A DNA stretch of 64,000 nt from positions 372,001 through 436,000 of the forward strand of contig NZ_VFPE01000001.1 of the NCBI RefSeq assembly GCF_006783905.1. The letters run 5' to 3'. The DNA is from Microbacterium kyungheense. Lineage in GTDB: Bacteria > Actinomycetota > Actinomycetes > Actinomycetales > Microbacteriaceae. This document shows, in pieces, positions 53,718 to 61,867 of this stretch. A program made the position numbers and the translations under genes. The stretch's first letter is position 1. Each line of letters begins with the position of its first letter. The notes beneath the pieces are model-generated. The model saw only the letters and a list, made by a program, of their open reading frames with translations. It had not been told where the DNA came from and ran no database searches.

Positions 53718-54485
53718 TCAGGCACGCCGGCTTCCCGACACTTTTCGCCGAAGCATATTGACGCCTTTCGTCAGTTTGGGCTCGCCTTCCGTGTTGACGA
53801 TCGGAAGCAACTTGACTCGAAACTCGCGCATGTTCGCGCGAACCCAGACATTCAGCAGGCGTTCACCGAGATAGCCTTGGGTCCGTCGCTGGTATGAATC
53901 GCGCTTTGCGTTATCGATGAGCGGTTCGCTGGCCTCAAGGATGGGGAACAGCCAGGCCGCGTATGAATTGAAGACCTCTGCGCGCATGAGGAACATGTTG
54001 TAGAGCGACAGTCGGCGGCTTTGCATGACAGCTTCGAAGCTGGGCACGTAATCGGGTGCTGCATCAGCCAGGATCATGCGCACAGCATCCAGGTCACTGC
54101 CGTGATGGCCGTGTCTATAGTGCGACTCCACAGTTTCGACGACGTAGTTCCGCGGTCGGCCGATGGCGATGTCGCTCTTCGCCATGATCTCGGTCATCTG
54201 GTTCCCGGAGAGCACGTTCGAGCCACTCGGGCCCGGCGCATCACCACGGAAGTAGCGCCGGTAGTGGCTGAGGCCGATCGCATCGGCCTGCAGATTCTTC
54301 CACGCCCAGTAGATCGCCGTCAGCTCACAGTAGGACTCGTTCTTCAGCGATATATTCGCCCCGTCAGCATCCGACTGATACCCGAGGTTGAGATCCGATC
54401 GCGCCTTTCCGACGTGGACAGGCAAGTATGCGGGGTCCACCGGATGAACCGCCTCGCGGTGTGACGCGACGAGCATTCGGATCAA
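53718..54485 (-). CDS. DUF4422 capsular polysaccharide glycosyltransferase
   Basis: The 255-residue protein matches DUF4422 proteins found in capsule loci: NISLKNESYCELTAIYWAWK and IGLSHYRRYF are characteristic, and SLYNMFLMRAEVFNSYAAWL follows. They are probable glycosyltransferases. TTG 54485 is chosen because GGGAGGGG stands six bases upstream; GTG 54503 and ATG 54476 are alternatives. It is the last gene of a minus-strand run starting with the phosphatase at 59413. Confidence 0.8.
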   Translation of the reverse strand: MIRMLVASHREAVHPVDPAYLPVHVGKARSDLNLGYQSDADGANISLKNESYCELTAIYWAWKNLQADAIGLSHYRRYFRGDAPGPSGSNVLSGNQMTEIMAKSDIAIGRPRNYVVETVESHYRHGHHGSDLDAVRMILADAAPDYVPSFEAVMQSRRLSLYNMFLMRAEVFNSYAAWLFPILEASEPLIDNAKRDSYQRRTQGYLGERLLNVWVRANMREFRVKLLPIVNTEGEPKLTKGVNMLRRKVSGSRRA

Positions 54486-54546
54486 TGGTCGCCCCTCCCT
54501 CACTCTCGCACCGTGGGGCCCATTGAAGGCCGCTGCGTCGCTGCCA

Positions 54547-56160
54547 TCAACGTGCCGAGCTGCCGGGGGCGGCGACGGCCTTGAGAGTCTTCATCAGGAT
54601 CGCGATGTCGCCGAGCAGCGACCAGTTCTCCACGTAGTACAGGTCGAGCTTCACGGCGTCTTCCCATGAGAGCTCGCTCCGCCCGCTCACCTGCCAGAGC
54701 CCGGTGATACCGGGACGTGCGAGCAGACGGCGGCGGGCGGCATCCGAGTACAGTGCCACTTCTGCGGCGATCTGAGGCCGAGGCCCGACCAAGCTCATCG
54801 AGCCGGCGAGCACGTTCCACAGCTGCGGCAGCTCGTCGATCGAGTACTTGCGCAGGAAGCGTCCGAGTGGCGTGACCCGCGGATCGTCCTTCACCTTGAA
54901 GAGGGGGATCTCTCCCGTTCCCTGCGCCTTCAACAGCGCATCCAGCTCATCCTCGGCACCCACCCGCATAGAGCGGAACTTCAGCATCGAGAATGGCTTG
55001 CCGCCGCGGCCGATGCGTTCGTGCGAGAACAGCACAGCGCCGGGGTCGGAGGCCTTCACCGCCAGTGCCACGACCAGAAGCACCGGAGACAACACCACGA
55101 TCAGCAGCGAGGACACGAGGATGTCGAAAGTGCGCTTCGTGAATCGCTGGCCACCGGAGAATCGAGGAGTCTCCACGTGAATCAGTGGGAGCCCCGACAC
55201 CGGACGGCTGTGGATGCGAGGGCCGGCGATGTCGATGATGCTGGGAGCGAGGACGAGATGCTGGCGGCCCGACTCGAGCTCCCAGGAAATCTGCTTCACC
55301 TTATATGGCGGCAGGTCGTCGGTGCTGGTGATGGCGACAGTGTCGGCCCCGGTGATCGCGATGGCGCGCTCGACGGCGTCGACGGAACCGACGATCGGGA
55401 TATCGGTGTCAGCCACCGTTGCGCCCGACCCGCCGCGCGGTACACAGGCCCCGACCACTCGGTAGCCCGTCGCTGACGTGCGTGTGAGCTCACGAGCGAT
55501 CTGAGCGACCGACGTCTCCGACCCCACCAGAAGTACCTGTGCCGAATACTCACCGAGTCTGCGGTGGGCGACGAGCCACTGGCGCCAAAGATATCGCTCG
55601 AGGACCAGCATCCCGATTCCCAGGGGGAGCGCGATGATCAAGTACCCGCGCGCGATGTCGACGCGCAGCAGGAAGGCGGCAATCGCGATCAGTCCGAACA
55701 GGCGCAGGCTCGCATCAGCGACCCGGACATACTCGGTCGTACCGGTACCGATCACGCGATAGTCGCGGGAGTCGATCAGGCCCAGAGCGACCATCCACCC
55801 GACAACCAGCCCGGCCGAGAAGATCCAGTAGTTCAGCTCGTCGAGTCCCGACACCCGTGGCGGCTCGATGCCGAGCCACAGGATCTGGGTGCCGTAGACG
55901 ACCCACACGAGTACGAGGAAGTCGCTCGCTCGAAGCCGACGCGCGTAGGACGACCGCCAGTCGCGCCTCGATCGCTCGTCGGACGCGGCCTCGGAGAGCG
56001 CTCCAGGAACACTATCGGCGGACTCGCCGTGATTCTGCGACGCCGGTGTCGCGTCGATGTTTGTCGACGTCACAGTGGGGTTCCTCGTGTTCGCAGGACT
56101 CGACCAGCCAGCCGATGTGGGGTCGGCTGAATCGTGCAAAGTCGAGTCCGGTGTCGTCAT
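54547..56160 (-). CDS. WbaP/WcaJ-type initiating polyprenyl sugar phosphotransferase
   Basis: The 537-residue protein has a disordered start (1-75), four membrane helices (80-190), a CoA-binding-like domain and a C-terminal catalytic domain. The catalytic part opens with a membrane hairpin (FDILVSSLLIVVLSPVLLVV) followed by KFRSM, DELPQLWNVLAGSMSLVGP and RPGITGLWQVSGRS. It transfers a sugar-1-phosphate to undecaprenyl phosphate, the first step of the repeat unit. ATG 56160 has AGGGA nine bases upstream. Confidence 0.93.
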   Translation of the reverse strand: MTTPDSTLHDSADPTSAGWSSPANTRNPTVTSTNIDATPASQNHGESADSVPGALSEAASDERSRRDWRSSYARRLRASDFLVLVWVVYGTQILWLGIEPPRVSGLDELNYWIFSAGLVVGWMVALGLIDSRDYRVIGTGTTEYVRVADASLRLFGLIAIAAFLLRVDIARGYLIIALPLGIGMLVLERYLWRQWLVAHRRLGEYSAQVLLVGSETSVAQIARELTRTSATGYRVVGACVPRGGSGATVADTDIPIVGSVDAVERAIAITGADTVAITSTDDLPPYKVKQISWELESGRQHLVLAPSIIDIAGPRIHSRPVSGLPLIHVETPRFSGGQRFTKRTFDILVSSLLIVVLSPVLLVVALAVKASDPGAVLFSHERIGRGGKPFSMLKFRSMRVGAEDELDALLKAQGTGEIPLFKVKDDPRVTPLGRFLRKYSIDELPQLWNVLAGSMSLVGPRPQIAAEVALYSDAARRRLLARPGITGLWQVSGRSELSWEDAVKLDLYYVENWSLLGDIAILMKTLKAVAAPGSSAR

Positions 56161-56204
56161 GAAACGGTCCCTGAATTGGAGGCTAGCAGGATGCGGCATC
56201 CAGG

Positions 56205-57074
56205 TCAGGGGGTGATTTCGAGAAAAGTCGGGCCCGTCCACATCGTGACCGAACCACCGGCGTCATCGATCGCGATGGGCGCGGTCGGGTCTGCGGACTC
56301 CGCGCAGCCGATGGGCGTCGCTGTGTCGGGCGCACTCACAGCGATGCGCGACACGGCGACGCCCGGGCACCCGGCATCCTCATGCGCGACGAGCACATCG
56401 CTGCCGTCGATCGCTAGTGCCACGACTCCCTCCGGCGCGAGCTGCAACCACTCCGAGCCCGACCACGACCACGCGAGCTCGTCGCACACCAGGGCGACCA
56501 CCGGGCCTTCGGCATGCAGTCCCCAGGCCGCCTTGCAGGGTGCCGCGACCGGGCCGGACGGGAGCCGCACCGAACCGGCATCCTTCGGATCGACGTAGCG
56601 GGATGCCGCCAGCACGTCCGGATACGACTCCCAGAACTCGCCACGCGTATAGGTGCGCAGCGCCTGGGCGTCGCAGGCGGTCATCGCGGCGACAAGCTCG
56701 GCGTCACGCGCCGAGAACGCCGAGAGCGTCTGCACCTGCGAGATGCCGAGGTAGTTCGGGGTCACGGTGGTCCAGGTCGCGCCGCGGTCGGTCGAGCGCT
56801 CTACGATCGGCGCCGGACCGTTGCATGCGCCCACGGTCGTGCGCCACCACAGCTCGCCGCCCGTCGCCAGCAGCCTGCGCTGCGCCGGCGGTACGACGTC
56901 CGGGTCGACCGTCGGAGTGGGCGTCGGCACCCGCACGCCGAGCGTGAACGTCGGCACGGGCTCGGCCTTGCCGGTCGGCGACGGCGGATGGGCGTGCTCG
57001 TAGGCCACGACCGCCAGCACGGCCACGACCACGACGAGTGCGCCCACCGCGGCGATGGCGAGCCACCTCGACAT
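56205..57074 (-). CDS. Membrane-anchored BNR/sialidase-like repeat protein of unknown function
   Basis: The 289-residue protein starts MSRWLAIAAVGALVVVVAVL with one transmembrane helix, then a Pro/Thr linker and an extracytoplasmic domain with Cys residues. It carries a BNR-like element, ERSTDRGATWTTVTP, so a beta-propeller is likely. No catalytic sialidase residues were recognised. It lies between the Wzc-like kinase and the initiating transferase in the same direction. A GTG five codons upstream is an alternative start. Confidence 0.65.
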   Translation of the reverse strand: MSRWLAIAAVGALVVVVAVLAVVAYEHAHPPSPTGKAEPVPTFTLGVRVPTPTPTVDPDVVPPAQRRLLATGGELWWRTTVGACNGPAPIVERSTDRGATWTTVTPNYLGISQVQTLSAFSARDAELVAAMTACDAQALRTYTRGEFWESYPDVLAASRYVDPKDAGSVRLPSGPVAAPCKAAWGLHAEGPVVALVCDELAWSWSGSEWLQLAPEGVVALAIDGSDVLVAHEDAGCPGVAVSRIAVSAPDTATPIGCAESADPTAPIAIDDAGGSVTMWTGPTFLEITP

Positions 57075-57103
57075 GCCGGTGCGGTCCACGCGCGTACCCG
57101 GGA

Positions 57104-58753
57104 TCAGGGGAGCGGGTCGCCGGGGCTGGACGTGCCGGGAGCGCTGCCGGCTTGACGGACGATGTCGTCGAGGGTCACGGTGCCGGTACCGTCGGCCGCG
57201 GCGCTCTGCTGCGCGCGACGGGATGAGGCCGCGGGAGCGACCGGCTGCGCCGGACGCGGCGGGATCTCGATGCCGTCGGTCGCGGGCGGCGCTGCTGCGC
57301 GAGTGGATGCCGGTTCGTCGGGCTTGCTCGACGCGGCCGACGCCTGTGTGCCACGCGCGCGCTTCGATGCCTTCGCGTCCGGGCGCTGGCTGTAACCGTA
57401 GCCACCGCCGTACCCGTAGCCGTATCCGTACGCGTAGGCGTCCGGGCCACGGGTCGGCACCATCGTGAGCGTGATGCCCGCGATGCGTGCGCCGACGGTC
57501 TCGAGCGCGTCGAGCGCGCTCGACAGCTGATGGCGGTTGGTGTGGCCGGCCGAGACCATCACGATCGCGCCGCTGGTGGCCTTCGCCAGGATGGCGGCAT
57601 CCGTCACCGGCAGAAGAGGGGGCGCGTCGCACAGCACGACGTCGAAGTCACGCTCGAGCACCTCGAGCAGCGTGTGCATGTTGTCAGAGCCGAGCAGCTC
57701 GCTCGGGTTAGGCGGGACCTTGCCCGCGGGCAGCACGTAGAGGCTGCGGTTGCCCCACGGGAGCATCACGTCGCTCAGCCGGGCGCGCCCGATCAGCACG
57801 TCGGTGAGCCCCACGCCGCCTTCGATGCCCAGGTACTCGGCGACCTTCGGCTTACGCAGGTCGGTGTCGAGCAGCGCGACCTTCTTGCCCGCATCGGCGA
57901 GGGCGATGGCCAGGTTGATCGTGCTCGTCGACTTGCCCTCATTGGGCACGCTCGACGTGATGACGAACGACGACCGCCCGCCCATGTCGAGGAACTGCAG
58001 GTTCGTGCGCAGCGCGCGGAACGACTCCGCTCGAGGGCTCAGCGGATCGGCGTGCACGATGAGCGGACGCTCCTTCGCACGCGGATCGAACGCGATCGCG
58101 CCGATGATAGGTCGATCGGTGATCTGCTCGACGTCGCGGGGTGTGCGCAGGCGCGTGTCGAGCACGGCGCGCAGCACCGCGATGCCGATGCCGAGCGCGA
58201 GGCCGATGAGCCCCCCGAGCGCCAGGTTGAGCGGGACGTTCGGGCTCGACGGGGTGAGCGGCGGCAGCGCGTCCTTCACCCGCGACAGGCGCACGGGGCT
58301 CGTCTCGGTGCCGTTCGGCGTCTCGAGCTTCTCGACCGCCGAGGTCAGCGAAGCACCCAGCGCGTTCGCGATGTCGGCCGCACGCACCGGGTCGGTGTCG
58401 GTGACCGTGATGGTGATCAGGGTGGTGTTGAGAGCGGCGGATGCCTCGACCTCGGCGCCCAGTTCGCCCGCTGTCATGCCGAGATCGAGCTCGGCGATGA
58501 CCGGGTTCATGACGATGGGGGTGGTCACGAGGTTGGAGTACGTCTGCACACGTGACTGCGTGAAGCTCGACCCCTGTTGCAGTTCCTGGATCGTCGATCC
58601 GGCCTGCGTCGATACGAACACCGTGCTCTGCGCTTCGTACTCCGGGGTGCGCGTGAGCGACCAGACGGCGCCGACGCCGATGCCCACGAGAGTGGCCACG
58701 ACGATGATCACCCAGTTCTTGCGCAGGATCCGAATGTAGTCGGTGAGCTCCAT
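57104..58753 (-). CDS. Wzc/CpsD-like chain-length and tyrosine-kinase protein
   Basis: The 549-residue protein has a Wzz domain with two helices (about 18-38 and 180-200) and a BY-kinase domain. Walker A is in SSVPNEGKSTSTINLA (about 265-280), A' in LLDTDLRKP and B in VVLCDAPPLLPV. A C-terminal Tyr/Gly-rich cluster, YAYGYGYGYGGGYGYS, is the probable autophosphorylation site and is followed by an Ala/Pro-rich tail. It regulates export and length of the polysaccharide. GAGAGG precedes ATG 58753. Confidence 0.93.
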   Translation of the reverse strand: MELTDYIRILRKNWVIIVVATLVGIGVGAVWSLTRTPEYEAQSTVFVSTQAGSTIQELQQGSSFTQSRVQTYSNLVTTPIVMNPVIAELDLGMTAGELGAEVEASAALNTTLITITVTDTDPVRAADIANALGASLTSAVEKLETPNGTETSPVRLSRVKDALPPLTPSSPNVPLNLALGGLIGLALGIGIAVLRAVLDTRLRTPRDVEQITDRPIIGAIAFDPRAKERPLIVHADPLSPRAESFRALRTNLQFLDMGGRSSFVITSSVPNEGKSTSTINLAIALADAGKKVALLDTDLRKPKVAEYLGIEGGVGLTDVLIGRARLSDVMLPWGNRSLYVLPAGKVPPNPSELLGSDNMHTLLEVLERDFDVVLCDAPPLLPVTDAAILAKATSGAIVMVSAGHTNRHQLSSALDALETVGARIAGITLTMVPTRGPDAYAYGYGYGYGGGYGYSQRPDAKASKRARGTQASAASSKPDEPASTRAAAPPATDGIEIPPRPAQPVAPAASSRRAQQSAAADGTGTVTLDDIVRQAGSAPGTSSPGDPLP

Positions 58754-58822
58754 GCTGCCTCTCGAAGGTGGCGGTGATCCGGCCATTGTTCCACAGGGGT
58801 GTGGGCCGCGGGGGGAGCGCGA

Positions 58823-59413
58823 TCAGCCCAATGCGCTCCGCAGGGTGCGCGCGATGCTGTCGACGGCGGGCGTGAGCTGCTGCGCAGAGGTGAGGTACGT
58901 GCTCCAGGGCTGCCCGAACGGGTCGATCACGTCGTCGTCCGCGGCGTCGTCGGGTGCGGGCGAGAGCCCCCGGTACGACGCGACGACGGCGGCGACCGCG
59001 CGCACGCGCGCCGAGTCGTCGGGTGCGGTGGATGCTGCGGCGCGAAGCTCGTCCGCCGGCGCGGCCTGCGCCAACCGCGCGAACTCGCGCACGGTGAAGG
59101 TCGATCGCAGTCGCGACGGCGCCAGTTCGGCGACCGCGCGGCGGTGGTCACGGGTCATGGTGAGGATCAGATCGGGCGACGTGAGGTGCTGCTCGGTCAG
59201 CCAGCGCGATCGGTGCGCCAGCGTCTCTGAGGACGGAACCCCCAGCGCGACGGCGATGTGCGCTGCTTCAGGTGTCATCTGCGCGGCGGGGAGGCCCCGG
59301 GTGCCCGCGCTCGCGACACGCGGGCGCAGGTCCGAGAGACGCAGCCGCAGCAGCTGTTCGGCCAGCGGCGACCGGCAGATGTTGCCGGTGCACACCGCGA
59401 GGATCTCGAACAC
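58823..59413 (-). CDS. Low-molecular-weight protein tyrosine phosphatase (Wzb-like)
   Basis: The 196-residue phosphatase has the P-loop CTGNICRSP (C8) and the general-acid DPFG near residue 165. A longer helical segment between (RAAASTAPDDSARVRAVAAV) makes it larger than the usual 145-160. It probably dephosphorylates the Wzc-like kinase encoded immediately downstream, completing the usual pair. Its start is 35 bases from the divergent CPBP gene. Confidence 0.9.
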   Translation of the reverse strand: MFEILAVCTGNICRSPLAEQLLRLRLSDLRPRVASAGTRGLPAAQMTPEAAHIAVALGVPSSETLAHRSRWLTEQHLTSPDLILTMTRDHRRAVAELAPSRLRSTFTVREFARLAQAAPADELRAAASTAPDDSARVRAVAAVVASYRGLSPAPDDAADDDVIDPFGQPWSTYLTSAQQLTPAVDSIARTLRSALG

Positions 59414-59448
59414 CGGGTGGCCTCCACGGAGCAGGGTAACGTGGGCGC

Positions 59449-60333
59449 GTGCGCGACCAGCCTATCGAGCCGCACGCCACGGCAGCGCGGGTGCCGGGCG
59501 AGAATCCGCCGTCGGCACCGGTCGCCGAGTCTGCCTTCGGCGAGATCGCGTGGGCCGAGATCCCACCGCCCCCGCCACCGGCGGATGAGGGCACCGGCGC
59601 TCCGCAGTCCCGTTCTGGCCGGCGTGCCCCGCGCACTGACTGGCGCCTCGGCGGACGCACGGTTCTGCGGTGGCGCGAGTGGCTGATCGCGGCATCCCTC
59701 CTCGCCCTCGGCGCGGGCGTACTGTGCTCGGCCGCGCTGGCGATGCTGAACCCGGCCGGCTGGACCGCGATCGCCGCGTCGATCGTTCCGCTCGTGGCGA
59801 TGCTCGTGGTCGTGGTGTGGGCCTTCTCGATGTCGCGCCCCGCGGGCCTGCTGCGGGTGCGGGGCATCGACGTGCTCTACGGACTCGTGCTCGGGGGTGC
59901 TCTGCGCGTCGTGCAGGGATGGCTGTCGGCCGGGGATGCCGCGTCGGGCGCCTTCCCGTCGCTGCTGCGCGTCGACGGCCGGGTGCCCGCGGGGACGTGG
60001 ATCACCGACGTGCTCGCCCCTGTCACCGTTGCGCCGGTCATCGAGGAGCTCTTCTTCCGCGGTGTGCTGCTCGTCTCGGTGTACACGGTGCTGCGCCGCC
60101 CGCTCGGCAAGGTCTCGGCCGGAGTGGTGGCGGTCGTCGTGAGTACCCTCGCTTTCGCGATCGCGCACAGCCTCGCAGCGGGGTCGGGAGCCGTCGTCGG
60201 GGTCGCTCTGCTCGGTCTCGTGTGCGCCCTGCTGGTGATGCTCACGGGCCGGATCTGGGGCGCGGTGCTCGTCCACATCGTCTACAACGCGATGTTCGTG
60301 GCACTGGCGCTGGTGGGCACCTTCTGGGGGTGA
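59449..60333 (+). CDS. CPBP-family intramembrane metalloprotease
   Basis: The 294-residue protein has a 70-residue hydrophilic start and about eight helices. It shows the CPBP (Abi) motifs EELFFRG, FAIAHSL and VHIVYNAMF, which supply the zinc-site Glu and His residues. Eukaryotic relatives cleave CAAX proteins; bacterial ones act in maturation or immunity of peptides. The GTG follows GGTAACGT closely, so the mRNA may be leaderless. Confidence 0.85.
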   Translation: MRDQPIEPHATAARVPGENPPSAPVAESAFGEIAWAEIPPPPPPADEGTGAPQSRSGRRAPRTDWRLGGRTVLRWREWLIAASLLALGAGVLCSAALAMLNPAGWTAIAASIVPLVAMLVVVVWAFSMSRPAGLLRVRGIDVLYGLVLGGALRVVQGWLSAGDAASGAFPSLLRVDGRVPAGTWITDVLAPVTVAPVIEELFFRGVLLVSVYTVLRRPLGKVSAGVVAVVVSTLAFAIAHSLAAGSGAVVGVALLGLVCALLVMLTGRIWGAVLVHIVYNAMFVALALVGTFWG

Positions 60334-60353
60334 CGAGGGCGCATGGCTCCGAG

Positions 60354-60380
60354 CGAACGTTTACCGGCGCGAAACGTTCA
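60354..60380. promoter_or_regulatory. Inverted repeat upstream of the LPxTG gene
   Basis: CGAACGTTT (60354-60362) and AAACGTTCA (60372-60380) form an 8-of-9 inverted repeat with a 9-base centre, in the 154-base spacer before the LPxTG gene. Size and symmetry fit a repressor or activator dimer site. The word GGTAACGT at about 60406 could be a -10 region. Confidence 0.45.
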
Positions 60381-60487
60381 GGGGTAGCCAGGGCTTCGAC
60401 GCGGGGGTAACGTGGCGACTCGTCGGGGAAAATCCCTGACGAAAGGGCACCTTGCCCCCTTCGAAATGAACTTCGGGAGTTCGATCG

Positions 60488-61015
60488 ATGCGCAAGAAAA
60501 TCCTCCCCGCGCTGATTGCAGCGGGCCTGCTCGTCTTCGGTGGTGGTGCTGCAGCAGCGACCGCGGCCGAGTATCCGAGCAGCGTCACCTGCACCGTCAG
60601 CCCCACGTCTGTTGCCGTCGGGGGCAACGCCACCGTCACGTGTACCGGGTTCATGCCGAACTCGACCGTGTCGTTCACTTCGACCGGCGGCTCGATCGCC
60701 TCGCTGGTGTTCACCGCGACCACCGCCACCAAGACCGCCGACGCGTCGGGTTCGGTGAGCACCGTGTTCACGGCGCCGACCACCGCCGGCAGCTACACCG
60801 TCACGGCCTCGGGCACGGCTCCGGATGAGAGCGCCGTGACCGGCTCGGCGACCATCACGGTCACCGCTGCGGCCGGCGGCGGGGGTGGTGCCGGACTGCC
60901 CGCCACGGGTGGCACGGTTCCGGCCGCGGCCATCTGGCTGGGTGTCGGCGCCATCGGCATCGGCGGCATCGCGGTCGCGGCGGCGGTCGCCCGTCGTCGC
61001 GCCTCGCAGCGCTGA
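60488..61015 (+). CDS. LPxTG cell-wall-anchored protein
   Basis: The 175-residue exported protein has a signal peptide (MRKKILPALIAAGLLVFGGG), a single Ig-like domain (about 28-130, VTCTVSPTSVAVGGNATVTC), a Gly-rich linker, sorting signal LPATG, a hydrophobic helix and the tail RRRASQR. It is similar in design to the protein at 40604-41158. It lies between two CPBP protease genes and ends in front of a strong hairpin. Confidence 0.9.
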   Translation: MRKKILPALIAAGLLVFGGGAAAATAAEYPSSVTCTVSPTSVAVGGNATVTCTGFMPNSTVSFTSTGGSIASLVFTATTATKTADASGSVSTVFTAPTTAGSYTVTASGTAPDESAVTGSATITVTAAAGGGGGAGLPATGGTVPAAAIWLGVGAIGIGGIAVAAAVARRRASQR

Positions 61016-61026
61016 CGAGCAGCTCG

Positions 61027-61755
61027 TTGAGGGCTCCCGAGCGGTCGCAGGACCGCCCGGGAGTCCTTGCTGCGCGTCGGGCGTGGTCGCGGCCGTGGGT
61101 CGCGATCGGTATCGCGGCCATCGCCTTCGGTGCCACGCTCCTTCTCCTGCTCGTCGCCCGGCGCTCACCCGGCTGGCCGAGCCCTGAGGGGGTCGGCGGC
61201 GCTCTGCTCGACATCGTGCTGGTGCTCGCACCACTGGCCCTCGCCGTGGTCGCGGCTGCAGTGGTCGCCGGTGCGGAGCGCCGAGTCGGTCCTGCGACCG
61301 GCCTTCGTCCGTGGCGATGGCTCGACGTCCTCGCGGGTCTGGCGGTCGGACTGGCGCTGCGCGCGGTGGTGGAGCTGTTCGTCCCCACGACGGGGACGCT
61401 CGGGGGACCGTTCGGCACCGTCACCGCGGCCGTCGTCGTCGCGGCGATCGCCTCCGTCGTGCTGGCCCCGCTGATCGAGGAGCTCTACTTCCGGGGACTG
61501 GTACAGCGCGCGCTCGGCGACGCGCTCGCCGCCGGCCGTCTGCTCGCGGGTGCGGTGGCCATCCTGATCTCGACCGCGGCGTTCGTCCTCTTGCATATGG
61601 CGAGCTACGCGGGTGCGACTCTCGGGCAGATCGTCGCCTGGGCGCTGGTCGGGCTGGGGTGCGGCATCCTCACCCTCTTCACCGGGCGGCTGGGAGGCGC
61701 CATCGCCGCCCACCTCGTCTACAACGCGCTCGGCGTGGCGCTTCTCTTATGGTGA
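61027..61755 (+). CDS. CPBP-family intramembrane metalloprotease
   Basis: A 242-residue membrane protein with about seven helices and the motifs IEELYFRGLVQRAL, FVLLHMASY and AAHLVYNALGVALLLW. TTG 61027 is the only start that keeps the first helix (VAIGIAAIAFGATLLLLLV), yet the first codons lie inside a hairpin that looks like the terminator of the LPxTG gene. Its expression may therefore depend on read-through, or the true start may differ. Confidence 0.8.
   Translation: MRAPERSQDRPGVLAARRAWSRPWVAIGIAAIAFGATLLLLLVARRSPGWPSPEGVGGALLDIVLVLAPLALAVVAAAVVAGAERRVGPATGLRPWRWLDVLAGLAVGLALRAVVELFVPTTGTLGGPFGTVTAAVVVAAIASVVLAPLIEELYFRGLVQRALGDALAAGRLLAGAVAILISTAAFVLLHMASYAGATLGQIVAWALVGLGCGILTLFTGRLGGAIAAHLVYNALGVALLLW
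61031..61066 (+). terminator. Hairpin behind the LPxTG gene, overlapping the next start
   Basis: GGGCTCCCGAGCGGTC (61031-61046) and GACCGCCCGGGAGTCC (61051-61066) form a 16-bp stem with two non-Watson-Crick positions and a GCAG loop, 15 bases after the LPxTG stop, followed by TTGCTGC. It reads as a terminator but covers the first codons of the CPBP gene. Confidence 0.6.
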
Positions 61756-61776
61756 CGCCGCGCGGTAATGCGCGGT

Positions 61777-61805
61777 TTGGCCGAGTCTCTTCGATGACGT
61801 AGACT
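61777..61805 (+). promoter_or_regulatory. rplM-rpsI promoter
   Basis: TTGGCC (61777-61782) and TAGACT (61800-61805) are 17 bases apart; the -10 box is identical to that of the rpsJ promoter. It starts 22 bases after the CPBP gene and would give a leader of about 160 bases. Confidence 0.78.
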
Positions 61806-61848
61806 TGTCATTTGGTGTCCGGCTCAGCTGACCCGGCACCACGAACGT

Positions 61849-61866
61849 GAGCCCTCCACTGGCGTG
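61849..61866 (+). promoter_or_regulatory. rplM leader element resembling those of rpsJ and infA
   Basis: GAGCC, five bases, CTGGCGTG: a weaker version of the GCGCC-N4-TTGGCGTG element in the rpsJ and infA leaders. It lies about 45 bases after the -10 box, immediately before the palindromic repeat. Confidence 0.35.
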
Positions 61867-61867
61867 T

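Noticed and set aside
29927..61755. Genomic island with integrase, insertion sequence or tRNA attachment site
   Set aside because: No integrase, transposase, terminal inverted repeats or tRNA were found at either edge; only gene content and GC suggest acquisition.
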